A stretch of DNA of 22,259 nt from Bacillota bacterium (lineage in GTDB: Bacteria; Bacillota; Clostridia; Acetivibrionales; DSM-1351), in the NCBI GenBank assembly GCA_023392075.1, contig JAEVZU010000182.1:1-22259 (forward strand), given 5' to 3'. Below are positions 14,612-21,661 of this stretch, in pieces. Positions within the stretch are counted from its first letter, which is position 1, and every line of letters starts with the position of its first letter. The position numbers and the translations under genes are program-made. Under the pieces are notes generated by a model. That model did not search any database and was not told the DNA's origin. It was given only the letters and a program-made list of their open reading frames with translations.

Positions 14612-16476
14612 GCAGCATATGTAATAATTTCCATTACCCTGGTAAAAATGTCCAGCATTTTATCAATTTCGGCCTCGGTTACTATTAAGGGCGGCATAAG
14701 TCTGATGGTGGAAGGTCTTGGTGCATTTACTATCAGTCCGGACGACAGACATTTCGTTACTACTTCGGCCGCATTCTGAGAAACTAGGTCAAAGGCTACG
14801 AGCAGGCCTTTACCACGAATATTTGATATATGATACTTTTCCCTAATTTCATCTAGCCGGGATATAATATAGTTGCCCATTTTCTCCGCATGCCCAGGTA
14901 AAGCCATATTTATTACACTGCTGACAACAGCCAGTCCCACACTCATTGCCAAAGGCTGGCCCGAGTAAGTTCCCCCCTGATCTCCAGGTTCGAAAATATC
15001 AAACTGCTTTTTGGTCAGCATGGCTGAGAGGGGGAACCCTCCGCCTATTCCTTTGGCCAAAGTCATTATATCCGGCTCTATTCCGTAGTGCTCATAGGCA
15101 AACAGTTTACCTGTCCGGCCTATGCCGGTCTGAATCTCATCAAAGATGAGCAGCAGTCCATTTTGGTCACATATTTCTCTCAATTCCCTGATGTAGGACA
15201 TATCTGCCACGTTTACACCGCCTTCTCCCTGTACCGGCTCCAGCATGACTGCACAGGTTTTTCCGGTTATGGCTTCACTTAAGGCTTGAGTATCGTTAAA
15301 AGGGACATGGACAAAACCCTGAACCCTGGGAGCGAACAGTGATTCCCACTGCTTTTTGCCGGTGGCGGACATTGTAGCCAGCGTGCGGCCGTGAAATCCG
15401 TTTATTGTTGTTATTATTTCGTATGCACCCTGTTTGAATTTGGTTCCGTACTTCCTGGCAAGCTTTATTGCGCTTTCATTGGCTTCCGCACCGCTGCTGG
15501 AGAAGAAAACCTTGTCAAAGCAGGAGTTCTGTGTTAAAAGTCTTGCGAACTCAAGCATCCGTGTATTGAGAAAAGAAGGACTGCAATTTACAAGAACCGG
15601 AGCCTGTTTTACCAGAGCTTTGGTAATAATTTCGGGACTGTGACCGAGACAATTTACCGCCCAGCCTCCAACAAAATCAAGATATTTATTTCCTTCAGTA
15701 TCCCAAATATACATCCCCTTGCCTCTTTCCATAACAAGCTCCGGACGATTGGAGGTGAAGAGGATGGATTCGCTGTCTGGAATGTACGAGGGAAGGTTTT
15801 CCACAAGCTGTTGGAGGGTTTCTGAGGAAGTCAGTGCATGGGCTACGCAGGCAGGCGTTTTGCTGTATATGACCAGTCCGTCCTCCTCAGCATATTGCGG
15901 ATGGACTGTAAAGGCTAACTGCTCTTGTTCCGGACTGAACTGTGCATTTATGTTGTTTGTGTTACCGCGCACATCCATTCTTATCCATTTGCCAAGGGAC
16001 TTTAAAAATGCTGCATTGACTGCGTGCAGGGTAAGTCTTGTGCTTCGTTGCCTTGCACCACAGGCGTATGGCGGCTCATCGCTGTATACTGCTGCTCGTT
16101 CGGAAGTGTATGTAGTATTGCTGTGCCGGCCGTCAAAGGGCACTTCAAGGCATAGGCGCTGGTAACAGAGGCCTGCCGGTATACCTGCGTACCGGAGAAG
16201 AGCCGCCAGGAGATGCGCTTTTGCATGACAAATGCCATGTCCGAGTTTAATAACATCACTTGCTGAGCATGCCACACCCTGGGCATTTACGTCAAAGGTG
16301 TGCGGAATATTATCACGAACATATTCGTAGGCTGTTTTTACCGAGGTTATTTCGTCCGAGACTGTCAGTTCCAGTTTTTGAGCCAGATTGCAGACCTCTT
16401 TACTTTCGAAATCCATAAATAGGTCGTTTACCAGATAATTTTCAATATTATCTTTCTGCTGCAAGGTATTTTTCAT
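14608..16476 (-). CDS. fusion: transglutaminase-like domain + class III PLP aminotransferase
   Basis: A 622-residue protein made of two enzymes. Residues 1 to about 230 are a transglutaminase-like cysteine domain with the full triad: C83 in GHGICHAKAHLLAALLRYAG, H151 in LHAVNAAFL, D168 in WIRMDVRGN. A 35-residue insert rich in R/S/T sits before the histidine. Residues about 240-622 are a class III aminotransferase (ArgD/GabT-like): YLDFVGGWAVNCLGH, SSGAEANESAIKLARK, GFHGRTLATMSATG, FDEIQTGIGRTGK (D446) and the PLP lysine K475 in LAKGIGGGFPLSAM. Class III enzymes act on terminal amines such as ornithine, lysine or putrescine. ATG 16476 is chosen; ATG 16488 touches its ribosome site AAAGGA. The biological substrate is unknown. 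Confidence 0.88.
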   Translation of the reverse strand: MKNTLQQKDNIENYLVNDLFMDFESKEVCNLAQKLELTVSDEITSVKTAYEYVRDNIPHTFDVNAQGVACSASDVIKLGHGICHAKAHLLAALLRYAGIPAGLCYQRLCLEVPFDGRHSNTTYTSERAAVYSDEPPYACGARQRSTRLTLHAVNAAFLKSLGKWIRMDVRGNTNNINAQFSPEQEQLAFTVHPQYAEEDGLVIYSKTPACVAHALTSSETLQQLVENLPSYIPDSESILFTSNRPELVMERGKGMYIWDTEGNKYLDFVGGWAVNCLGHSPEIITKALVKQAPVLVNCSPSFLNTRMLEFARLLTQNSCFDKVFFSSSGAEANESAIKLARKYGTKFKQGAYEIITTINGFHGRTLATMSATGKKQWESLFAPRVQGFVHVPFNDTQALSEAITGKTCAVMLEPVQGEGGVNVADMSYIRELREICDQNGLLLIFDEIQTGIGRTGKLFAYEHYGIEPDIMTLAKGIGGGFPLSAMLTKKQFDIFEPGDQGGTYSGQPLAMSVGLAVVSSVINMALPGHAEKMGNYIISRLDEIREKYHISNIRGKGLLVAFDLVSQNAAEVVTKCLSSGLIVNAPRPSTIRLMPPLIVTEAEIDKMLDIFTRVMEIITYAA

Positions 16477-16496
16477 ATTAACTATCATTCCTTTCG

Positions 16497-16513
16497 TTGT
16501 GCTTAAGGCACAA
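16497..16513. repeat. TTGTGC-N5-GCACAA inverted repeat before the aminotransferase fusion
   Basis: TTGTGC (16497-16502) and GCACAA (16508-16513) are perfect inverse copies around TTAAG, just upstream of the minus-strand ribosome site. It is a possible operator for the fusion gene. Confidence 0.35.
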
Positions 16514-16572
16514 AAGTGATGAAAATCTATAACCTTTACCGTTATAAGGCCAATAAAGGAGGTTAATCAGCC

Positions 16573-16686
16573 ATGTGCTTGGGATTAATTGTTTTAAAGC
16601 CTGATGTCTGGTGTATACCCCCAATTGATTCGTATGTTACTATTGATGAAATTCAATATTGTATAATTATACATCAAAAAGTATAA
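16573..16686 (+). CDS. possible 37-residue small ORF or leader peptide upstream of guaA
   Basis: ATG 16573 has an excellent AAAGGAGGT ribosome site (16555-16563) at good spacing, and reads MCLGLIVLKPDVWC... for 37 codons to a TAA inside the palindromic repeat at 16654-16699. No homologue comes to mind. It may be a genuine small protein, a regulatory leader, or chance; the ribosome site is the only strong support. Confidence 0.35.
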   Translation: MCLGLIVLKPDVWCIPPIDSYVTIDEIQYCIIIHQKV

Positions 16687-16699
16687 TTATACAATATTG
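16654..16699. repeat. 19-bp perfect inverted repeat holding two GTATAATTATAC palindromes
   Basis: CAATATTGTATAATTATAC (16654-16672) and its exact inverse copy (16681-16699) flank 8 bases. Each arm ends in the 12-base self-palindrome GTATAATTATAC (16661-16672 and 16681-16692), with centres exactly 20 bases apart. This looks like a tandem dimer operator between the aminotransferase fusion and guaA. The regulator is not identifiable from sequence. Confidence 0.6.
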
Positions 16700-16758
16700 G
16701 GTATAAATTTTTATATGCAAATATACTTTTGATGCTATGCATACCAAACAAAATTCGA

Positions 16759-16764
16759 TATAAT
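16759..16764 (+). promoter_or_regulatory. likely -10 element of guaA
   Basis: TATAAT at 16759-16764 lies about 74 bases before the TTG start. No good -35 stands at 17 bases, so the promoter may need activation or be weak. Confidence 0.35.
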
Positions 16765-16837
16765 ATTAAAATATTGAGATGACTTAAAGTATTAAGCTTT
16801 AAAATATGCCTATTTTACAAATAAGGAGTTGTTATTT

Positions 16838-18373
16838 TTGAACAATGAGATGGTATTGGTGCTGGATTTCGGCGGACAGTACAACCAATTGATTGCACGC
16901 CGCGTCAGAGAAGCTAATGTATACTGTGAGGTTATTCCTTACAGTGCGTCACTGGAGCGAATTAAATCATATAACCCCAAGGGAATTATATTTACAGGAG
17001 GACCTAATTCGGTACTGGATGAAGGTGCACCCAAATGTGATCCGGGAGTATTTGAGCTTGGTATTCCTGTTTTAGGAATATGCTATGGTATGCAGCTTAT
17101 GAGCGTTATGCTCGGAGGTGCGGTTGAAGCTGCCAAACAGCGTGAATACGGTAAGGTGGAGATTTGTGTGGACAAGTCCCAACCGTTTTTCCAGGATGTT
17201 GACGAGAATACCACCTGCTGGATGAGCCACACATACTATGTAAGCAATCCGCCGGAAGGTTTTGTGATTACTGCTAAATCCTCAAATTGCCCGGCAGGAG
17301 CCATGCAGCATATCGAAAAAAACTTGTATGCGGTTCAGTTCCATCCTGAGGTTATGCACACTCCAAAGGGAAAGGAAATGCTGAGGAATTTCCTCCTTAA
17401 CATCTGTCACTGCAAGGGTGACTGGAAAATGTCCTCTTTCGTTGAGAACTCAATCAAAGCCATAAGGGAAAAGGTTGGAGACAAGAAGGTTTTATGTGCC
17501 CTGTCAGGCGGTGTGGATTCTTCTGTTGCGGCAGTTCTAATCCACAAGGCAATCGGAAAGCAGCTGACCTGCATATTTGTTGATCACGGACTTTTGAGAA
17601 AGTATGAAGGCGACCAGGTCGAGCAGGTATTCAGAAATCAGTATGACATAAACATGCTCCGTGTTAATTGCGAAGACAGATTTTTGGAAAAGCTTAAAGG
17701 GGTATCCGACCCTGAGACCAAGAGAAAAATTATCGGTGAAGAATTTATAAGAGTATTCGAAGATGAAGCCAAGAAAATCGGGAAGGTTGATTTCCTTGTT
17801 CAGGGAACCATCTATCCTGACGTAATAGAAAGCGGTCACGGTGATGCGGCGGTTATCAAGAGCCACCACAATGTGGGCGGACTTCCTGATCATGTGGATT
17901 TCAAGGAAATAATCGAGCCCTTGAGAAACCTGTTTAAGGATGAGGTAAGAAAGGCCGGAGAAGAAATGGATATTCCTGAGGATATCGTCTGGAGACAGCC
18001 TTTCCCTGGTCCTGGTCTTGCTATCAGAGTAATCGGTGATCTTACAAAGGAAAAACTCGATACATTGAGAGATACCGACTATATTTTCCGCGAAGAAATA
18101 AAGGCAGCAGGCCTTGGCAGAGAAATAAACCAGTACTTTACAGTATTGACAAACATGAGAAGCGTGGGAGTTATGGGTGACGAAAGGACCTATGACTATA
18201 CACTGGCTCTGCGTGCGGTGACAACTACCGACTTTATGACAGCCGACTGGGCAAGAATTCCTTATGATGTACTGGAGAGAATTTCAAACCGTATTGTCAA
18301 CGAAGTAAAACACATCAACAGAGTGGTGTATGACATAACTTCAAAGCCGCCGGCTACTATCGAGTGGGAATAG
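16838..18373 (+). CDS. guaA: GMP synthase (glutamine-hydrolysing)
   Basis: A 511-residue full-length GuaA. The class I glutamine amidotransferase domain begins LDFGGQYNQLIARRVRE and has the triad C82 (GICYGMQ), H169 and E171 (QFHPEVMH). The ATP-pyrophosphatase domain has the PP-loop SGGVDSS (223-229). The C-terminal dimerisation domain has PFPGPGLAIRVIG and ends PPATIEWE. The enzyme converts XMP to GMP with ATP and glutamine in the last step of guanylate synthesis. The start is TTG 16838 because AAGGAG (16823-16828) is correctly spaced; ATG 16850 is too far and TTG 16829 too close. No guanine riboswitch is visible. The 3' end of guaA is a known integration site for genomic islands, and an integrase follows. 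Confidence 0.97.
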   Translation: MNNEMVLVLDFGGQYNQLIARRVREANVYCEVIPYSASLERIKSYNPKGIIFTGGPNSVLDEGAPKCDPGVFELGIPVLGICYGMQLMSVMLGGAVEAAKQREYGKVEICVDKSQPFFQDVDENTTCWMSHTYYVSNPPEGFVITAKSSNCPAGAMQHIEKNLYAVQFHPEVMHTPKGKEMLRNFLLNICHCKGDWKMSSFVENSIKAIREKVGDKKVLCALSGGVDSSVAAVLIHKAIGKQLTCIFVDHGLLRKYEGDQVEQVFRNQYDINMLRVNCEDRFLEKLKGVSDPETKRKIIGEEFIRVFEDEAKKIGKVDFLVQGTIYPDVIESGHGDAAVIKSHHNVGGLPDHVDFKEIIEPLRNLFKDEVRKAGEEMDIPEDIVWRQPFPGPGLAIRVIGDLTKEKLDTLRDTDYIFREEIKAAGLGREINQYFTVLTNMRSVGVMGDERTYDYTLALRAVTTTDFMTADWARIPYDVLERISNRIVNEVKHINRVVYDITSKPPATIEWE

Positions 18374-18430
18374 GGTGTGATGTAGGAACAGTAAGGGTTT
18401 TGAGGATTCCTACTATATGAAAAAATAATA

Positions 18431-18487
18431 AAAAGTGTGTATGATGTTTGCTTGAAAAATAGGACATCGTACACACTTTTTTTGCTC
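18431..18487 (+). terminator. strong rho-independent terminator after guaA
   Basis: AAAAGTGTGTATGATGT (18431-18447) pairs with ACATCGTACACACTTTT (18464-18480), 17 bases with one G-T pair, followed by TTTTTTG. A near copy of the arm, GTGTATATGATGTT, recurs at 18508-18521. Confidence 0.85.
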
Positions 18488-18557
18488 TTTTTTGATGGTT
18501 TTTAACGGTGTATATGATGTTGACATGTCAAAAATCATATGGAAGGGAAGATTGATT

Positions 18558-19496
18558 ATGCAAAAGGGAAAGACCTATGGTAAACAAGCATTTCGGACAT
18601 CTCAAACAAAAGAAAAAAATCTTAGTGAAGTTGCGGAAGATTACTACAATTTATGTACCATACGAGGTACGGCAGAGGTCACTATAAAGGGCTACAAATC
18701 AGCTTTAAAGTACTTTAATGAGTTCAATGGAGATAATCCTATTGATAGTGATTCTGTCAATATGTACATTCTTCATTTGAAAAAGAACGGATTCAAGGAC
18801 ACAACGATTAATAGCTATATTACCAAGTTATCTCCTATTTTTAATTTTGGTTATAGTAAAGGTTACCTTCCGAAAGTTGAAATACATGAAATAAAAATTC
18901 AGAAGACCTTCAAAGATATTTATTCCGAACAGGAAATGAATTTATTATTAAAACAACCCAAGGAGAAGGATTTTGTTTCAATAAGGAATTGGTGTATGGT
19001 TTGGGTCTTCGCAAGTACCGCCATAAGGCGTACAGAGTTACTTAATCTTAAGGTTATGAATGTTGATATGGTTAATAGAGTAATTGCCTTAAATCATACA
19101 AAAAATAAGAAATGCAGGTATATTCCAATCTCCAGTTCCTTATATGAGGTCTTGGAATTATATCTGAATACCAGGAATTATGAAAGTGCTGATGAATATC
19201 TTTTTTGTTCAGTGTATAATACAATTTTAAGTACAAGTACTATCAATAAACAGTTAGAAAAGTACAATTACTCAAGAGGTGTTACTAAAACAGGAATCCA
19301 TAAATATCGGCATACATTTATAACCAATGCCGTCAATAATAATACAAATGCTCTCCTGCTTCAAAAACTCACAGGTCATAGTACACTTAAAGAGCTTAAC
19401 ACTTACTATAATGCAAATACAAATGATGTTGCAAATATTATTGATGAAATTGCTCCTAAGAGTCCGAGTAAAAAAAATATTTTTAAGAAAAAATAA
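18558..19496 (+). CDS. tyrosine recombinase/integrase of the guaA-associated island
   Basis: A 312-residue phage-type integrase. Residues about 20-105 form the SAM-like core-binding domain (EDYYNLCTIRGTAEVTIKGY, then TINSYITKLSPIFNFGYSKG). The catalytic domain shows R157 (ASTAIRRTELLNL), a K near 184 (HTKNKKCRYIPI), H248 and R251 (HKYRHTFIT), H274 (LTGHSTLKELNTYY) and the nucleophile Y283. All catalytic residues are present, so the enzyme may be active. The start is ATG 18558 with AAGGGAAG in front; earlier ATGs (18492, 18525) lack a site. It lies 184 bases after the guaA stop and points away from guaA. The codon use is more AT-rich than guaA, consistent with transfer. Confidence 0.92.
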   Translation: MQKGKTYGKQAFRTSQTKEKNLSEVAEDYYNLCTIRGTAEVTIKGYKSALKYFNEFNGDNPIDSDSVNMYILHLKKNGFKDTTINSYITKLSPIFNFGYSKGYLPKVEIHEIKIQKTFKDIYSEQEMNLLLKQPKEKDFVSIRNWCMVWVFASTAIRRTELLNLKVMNVDMVNRVIALNHTKNKKCRYIPISSSLYEVLELYLNTRNYESADEYLFCSVYNTILSTSTINKQLEKYNYSRGVTKTGIHKYRHTFITNAVNNNTNALLLQKLTGHSTLKELNTYYNANTNDVANIIDEIAPKSPSKKNIFKKK

Positions 19497-19514
19497 ATGG
19501 TATTTAATCAAGAG

Positions 19515-19545
19515 CCTTGCCTATAGAGCAAGGTTTATTTTTTTA
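19515..19545 (+). terminator. rho-independent terminator after the integrase
   Basis: CCTTGC (19515-19520) pairs with GCAAGG (19528-19533) around CTATAGA, followed by TTTATTTTTTTT. Confidence 0.8.
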
Positions 19546-19558
19546 TATAATTTTGGCA

Positions 19559-19587
19559 TTTACATAACATGGCCTTAATATTATAAT
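19559..19587 (+). promoter_or_regulatory. promoter of the 104-residue island gene
   Basis: TTTACA (19559-19564), exactly 17 bases, TATAAT (19582-19587). The start of transcription would be near 19594, right beside the LexA box. Confidence 0.65.
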
Positions 19588-19598
19588 AATAAGTATAC

Positions 19599-19612
19599 CG
19601 AACATATGTTCC
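19599..19612. promoter_or_regulatory. LexA (SOS) box
   Basis: CGAACATATGTTCC fits the Gram-positive SOS box CGAAC-N4-GTTCG with one mismatch at the last base; the GAAC-ATAT-GTTC core is perfectly palindromic. It overlaps the predicted transcription start of the 19640 gene, where LexA binding would block it. Confidence 0.8.
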
Positions 19613-19639
19613 TTGAATTTGGATAGGAGTTGATTTATT

Positions 19640-19954
19640 ATGACAGCACCTTTTGGAGATGAGCAAAAACAAATTCTTCAACAAAAAGCAGAGAAAGAAT
19701 TATACAAAAGTTATCAAAAACAATATGTAGACGTTCAATCCTTGATAACGAATGAGGGTAAACTCATCCCTTTGGTAGTATACTTTGATTCCGATCACAA
19801 ATACGAGATAGATAAGATTCTCGAAATGAAAAAAGCAGCGAGCCTTAAGGTTGGAGGGACGGGTATACGCTATAAAGTACGTATCTGTAATAAAGAGACT
19901 TATTTATTTTTTGATGACGGGGAATTCAAATTTTTTGTTGAGGCTAAGACATAA
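19640..19954 (+). CDS. 104-residue protein of unknown function, predicted SOS-regulated
   Basis: I cannot assign a family. The first 35 residues are charged and helical (DEQKQILQQKAEKELYKSYQ). The rest is a compact alternating region: KLIPLVVYFDSDHKYEIDKI, LEMKKAASLKVGGTGIRYKV, then RICNKETYLFFDDGEFKFFVEAK. That looks like a small beta-barrel or OB/SH3-like fold with a basic strand, not a membrane protein. The ribosome site AGGAG (19625-19629) suits ATG 19640. It has a good promoter and a LexA box overlapping the start site, so expression should rise on DNA damage, together with possible excision of the island. No conserved catalytic residues are visible. Confidence 0.7.
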   Translation: MTAPFGDEQKQILQQKAEKELYKSYQKQYVDVQSLITNEGKLIPLVVYFDSDHKYEIDKILEMKKAASLKVGGTGIRYKVRICNKETYLFFDDGEFKFFVEAKT

Positions 19955-19995
19955 AAAAAGTATAAGACCCTCTTATGTGATATACCATAATATGT

Positions 19996-20001
19996 TATAA
20001 T
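19996..20001 (+). promoter_or_regulatory. possible -10 element of the DUF3800 gene
   Basis: TATAAT at 19996-20001, with only a weak -35 (TTATGT 19973-19978) at 17 bases. A 6-base hairpin ATAAGA-CCC-TCTTAT (19962-19976) precedes it and may end the upstream transcript. Confidence 0.3.
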
Positions 20002-20054
20002 ATTAGTGTATATTTGACATTAAAGTAATGGTTTGTAGGAATAAGAGGTACAAA

Positions 20055-21233
20055 ATGTATATTCCTTATGATGGGGAAAGATATTGTGCATTTATTGACG
20101 AGACTGGTAACTTTGGTTATAAATTTGATAAATCAGGATGTAGTAGTCATTTTATAGTCACTGCAATAATTGTTGAATACGATAAAGTTGAATTCTTAAG
20201 AAAAGAAATTGATAAAATAAGAATTAAGCATTTTGGTAGTGGGGAGATCAAATCATCAAAAATTAATCATAATAAACGATTTGAAATCATTCAAGAGATT
20301 GTCAATCTAGAATTTCAAATAATGGTTTTTGTAATAAATAAAAAGCAAATTAATCAGTTAAGTGGACTAGGTTATAAGAAAACATATTATAAATATTTAA
20401 ACAATTTATTATACAAACAAATTAAATTGTTTTATCCTTATATTGAAGTATATTCTGATAATCATGGTTCAGAATCTTACATGATGGAATTTGAAAATTA
20501 TGTAAGAAATCAAGATAGATATACTATACTTGATGAATTTTGCTTTAGATTTGTAGATAGTAAAAAGGAACCCCTTATTCAGTTAGCAGATATTATCTGT
20601 GGTACAATTTCCTTTGGATTTGAAGATGGCAAAATATGTAATAACTATAAAGCTTATTATAATTTATTGAAGAGTAAAATTAAATCAATTGATTTATGGC
20701 CATTAACATACGAAAATTATTTAAAGAATTTAGATAAGCTAGATAAATCCAACTATGACAGCAAAATTTCTTCCCATTGCATAAAACTTGCGGTGAAATA
20801 TATTACAGAACACGAAAAATCAAAAGATCCTGAAGACAAGCATAGAGTACTTATATTGAATTATTTATTAAATGAATTATACTCATTTAACTCTCAAAGA
20901 TATGTATCAGCCCATGAGTTATTAAATTATATTAACAATAATATGGGAGCCAACTATAATAGCCAGACATTTAAAACAAATATTATCGCAAAGTTGAGGG
21001 ATAAAGATGTTATTATTTCTAGTAGCGCAACTGGATATAAAATACCAATATCCGAAAAAGAGCTTTATTCGTATACGAACAAAACTATAAATAATATTAT
21101 GCCGATGCTTGATAGACTTCACAAATGTCGAGAAAGAATTTTGTCATTGACTGACAGTAATCTAGACATATTAGATTCAGAAGAATACATCAAAATTAAA
21201 AGGTTTTATGATGAAATTTATAAAACTAAGTAA
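20055..21233 (+). CDS. DUF3800-type protein (RNase H-like fold, putative nuclease) with C-terminal winged-helix-like region
   Basis: A 392-residue protein. The N-terminal 230 residues match DUF3800 (PF12686): CAFIDETGNFGYKF with D15-E16, then a SSHFIVTAIIVEY strand, VYSDNHGSESY with D135, and PLIQLADIICGTISFGFEDG with D179. The three spaced acidic sites suggest an RNase H-like metal-dependent centre; the biochemical activity of the family is not settled. Residues about 255-340 (HRVLILNYLLNELYSFNSQR, then SAHELLNYINNN, KTNIIAKLRDKDVIISSSATGYKIP) look like a winged helix-turn-helix, an unusual extension. DUF3800 genes occur often in mobile and defence-rich regions. The start is ATG 20055 (AAGAGG in front); ATG 20028 has no site. 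Confidence 0.82.
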   Translation: MYIPYDGERYCAFIDETGNFGYKFDKSGCSSHFIVTAIIVEYDKVEFLRKEIDKIRIKHFGSGEIKSSKINHNKRFEIIQEIVNLEFQIMVFVINKKQINQLSGLGYKKTYYKYLNNLLYKQIKLFYPYIEVYSDNHGSESYMMEFENYVRNQDRYTILDEFCFRFVDSKKEPLIQLADIICGTISFGFEDGKICNNYKAYYNLLKSKIKSIDLWPLTYENYLKNLDKLDKSNYDSKISSHCIKLAVKYITEHEKSKDPEDKHRVLILNYLLNELYSFNSQRYVSAHELLNYINNNMGANYNSQTFKTNIIAKLRDKDVIISSSATGYKIPISEKELYSYTNKTINNIMPMLDRLHKCRERILSLTDSNLDILDSEEYIKIKRFYDEIYKTK

Positions 21234-21274
21234 CAAAGAATATATAATATTGCGGGCATATACTTTTTATGTAT

Positions 21275-21487
21275 TTAATCTAAATTATTGTTAGTAGATT
21301 TATCAGGATTTGAACAAGGTGTTTTTATCCCGTTAATTTCTCTTATATGATAATTTTCATAATTTCCTTTTTCAATTTTATTAACGAACTGAGTTCTAGT
21401 CATATTCTGGTTATTATAATTATCTCTAAATTTTAGATTTCTACCAGAATCACTTTCTAATGTTGTAGATACTCTTTTTCTTGACAT
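21275..21487 (-). CDS. conserved small protein, 70 residues, unknown function
   Basis: A real short gene, judged by its strong GGAGGAGG ribosome site (21496-21503) eight bases before ATG 21487, and by a composition typical of coding DNA. ATG 21505 would overlap that site and is rejected. The protein is basic and hydrophilic: MSRKRVSTTLESDSGRNLKF, then a MTRTQFVNKIEKGNYENYHI segment and GIKTPCSNPDKSTNNNLD. The MTRxQFVxxIExGxYxxYH and TPxSNPDxSxxNNL patterns look family-like, and I have an impression of similar small proteins in Firmicutes mobile regions, but cannot name the family. It diverges from the exported protein through a shared symmetric promoter. Confidence 0.72.
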   Translation of the reverse strand: MSRKRVSTTLESDSGRNLKFRDNYNNQNMTRTQFVNKIEKGNYENYHIREINGIKTPCSNPDKSTNNNLD

Positions 21488-21529
21488 TATATAAGCCTCC
21501 TCCATATTAAGAATTTAGTATATGCCCAT

Positions 21530-21567
21530 ATATATTGTATACTAATAATGAGGTTCATACAATATAT
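21530..21567. promoter_or_regulatory. perfectly symmetric bidirectional promoter
   Basis: ATATATTGTAT (21530-21540) and ATACAATATAT (21557-21567) form an 11-base perfect inverted repeat. Read on either strand it gives TTGTAT, 17 bases, TACAAT: plus -35 21535-21540 and -10 21558-21563; minus -35 21562-21557 and -10 21539-21534. It can drive both the 21487 (minus) and 21662 (plus) genes, or serve as an operator. Confidence 0.6.
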
Positions 21568-21661
21568 AGTACTAACTTGAATTAGTAAATATAATCTGAC
21601 ATTTTATTGCATATTAATTGTTATGGGAATACAATATAGGTAAATATTACATGTATTGGAG

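Noticed and set aside
14946..16165. Plus-strand ORFs of 60-148 residues over the aminotransferase fusion
   Set aside because: All are antisense to a complete, motif-rich 622-residue gene.
16738..16838. Guanine or purine control element before guaA
   Set aside because: No purine riboswitch core or PurR-box-like sequence is visible in the leader.
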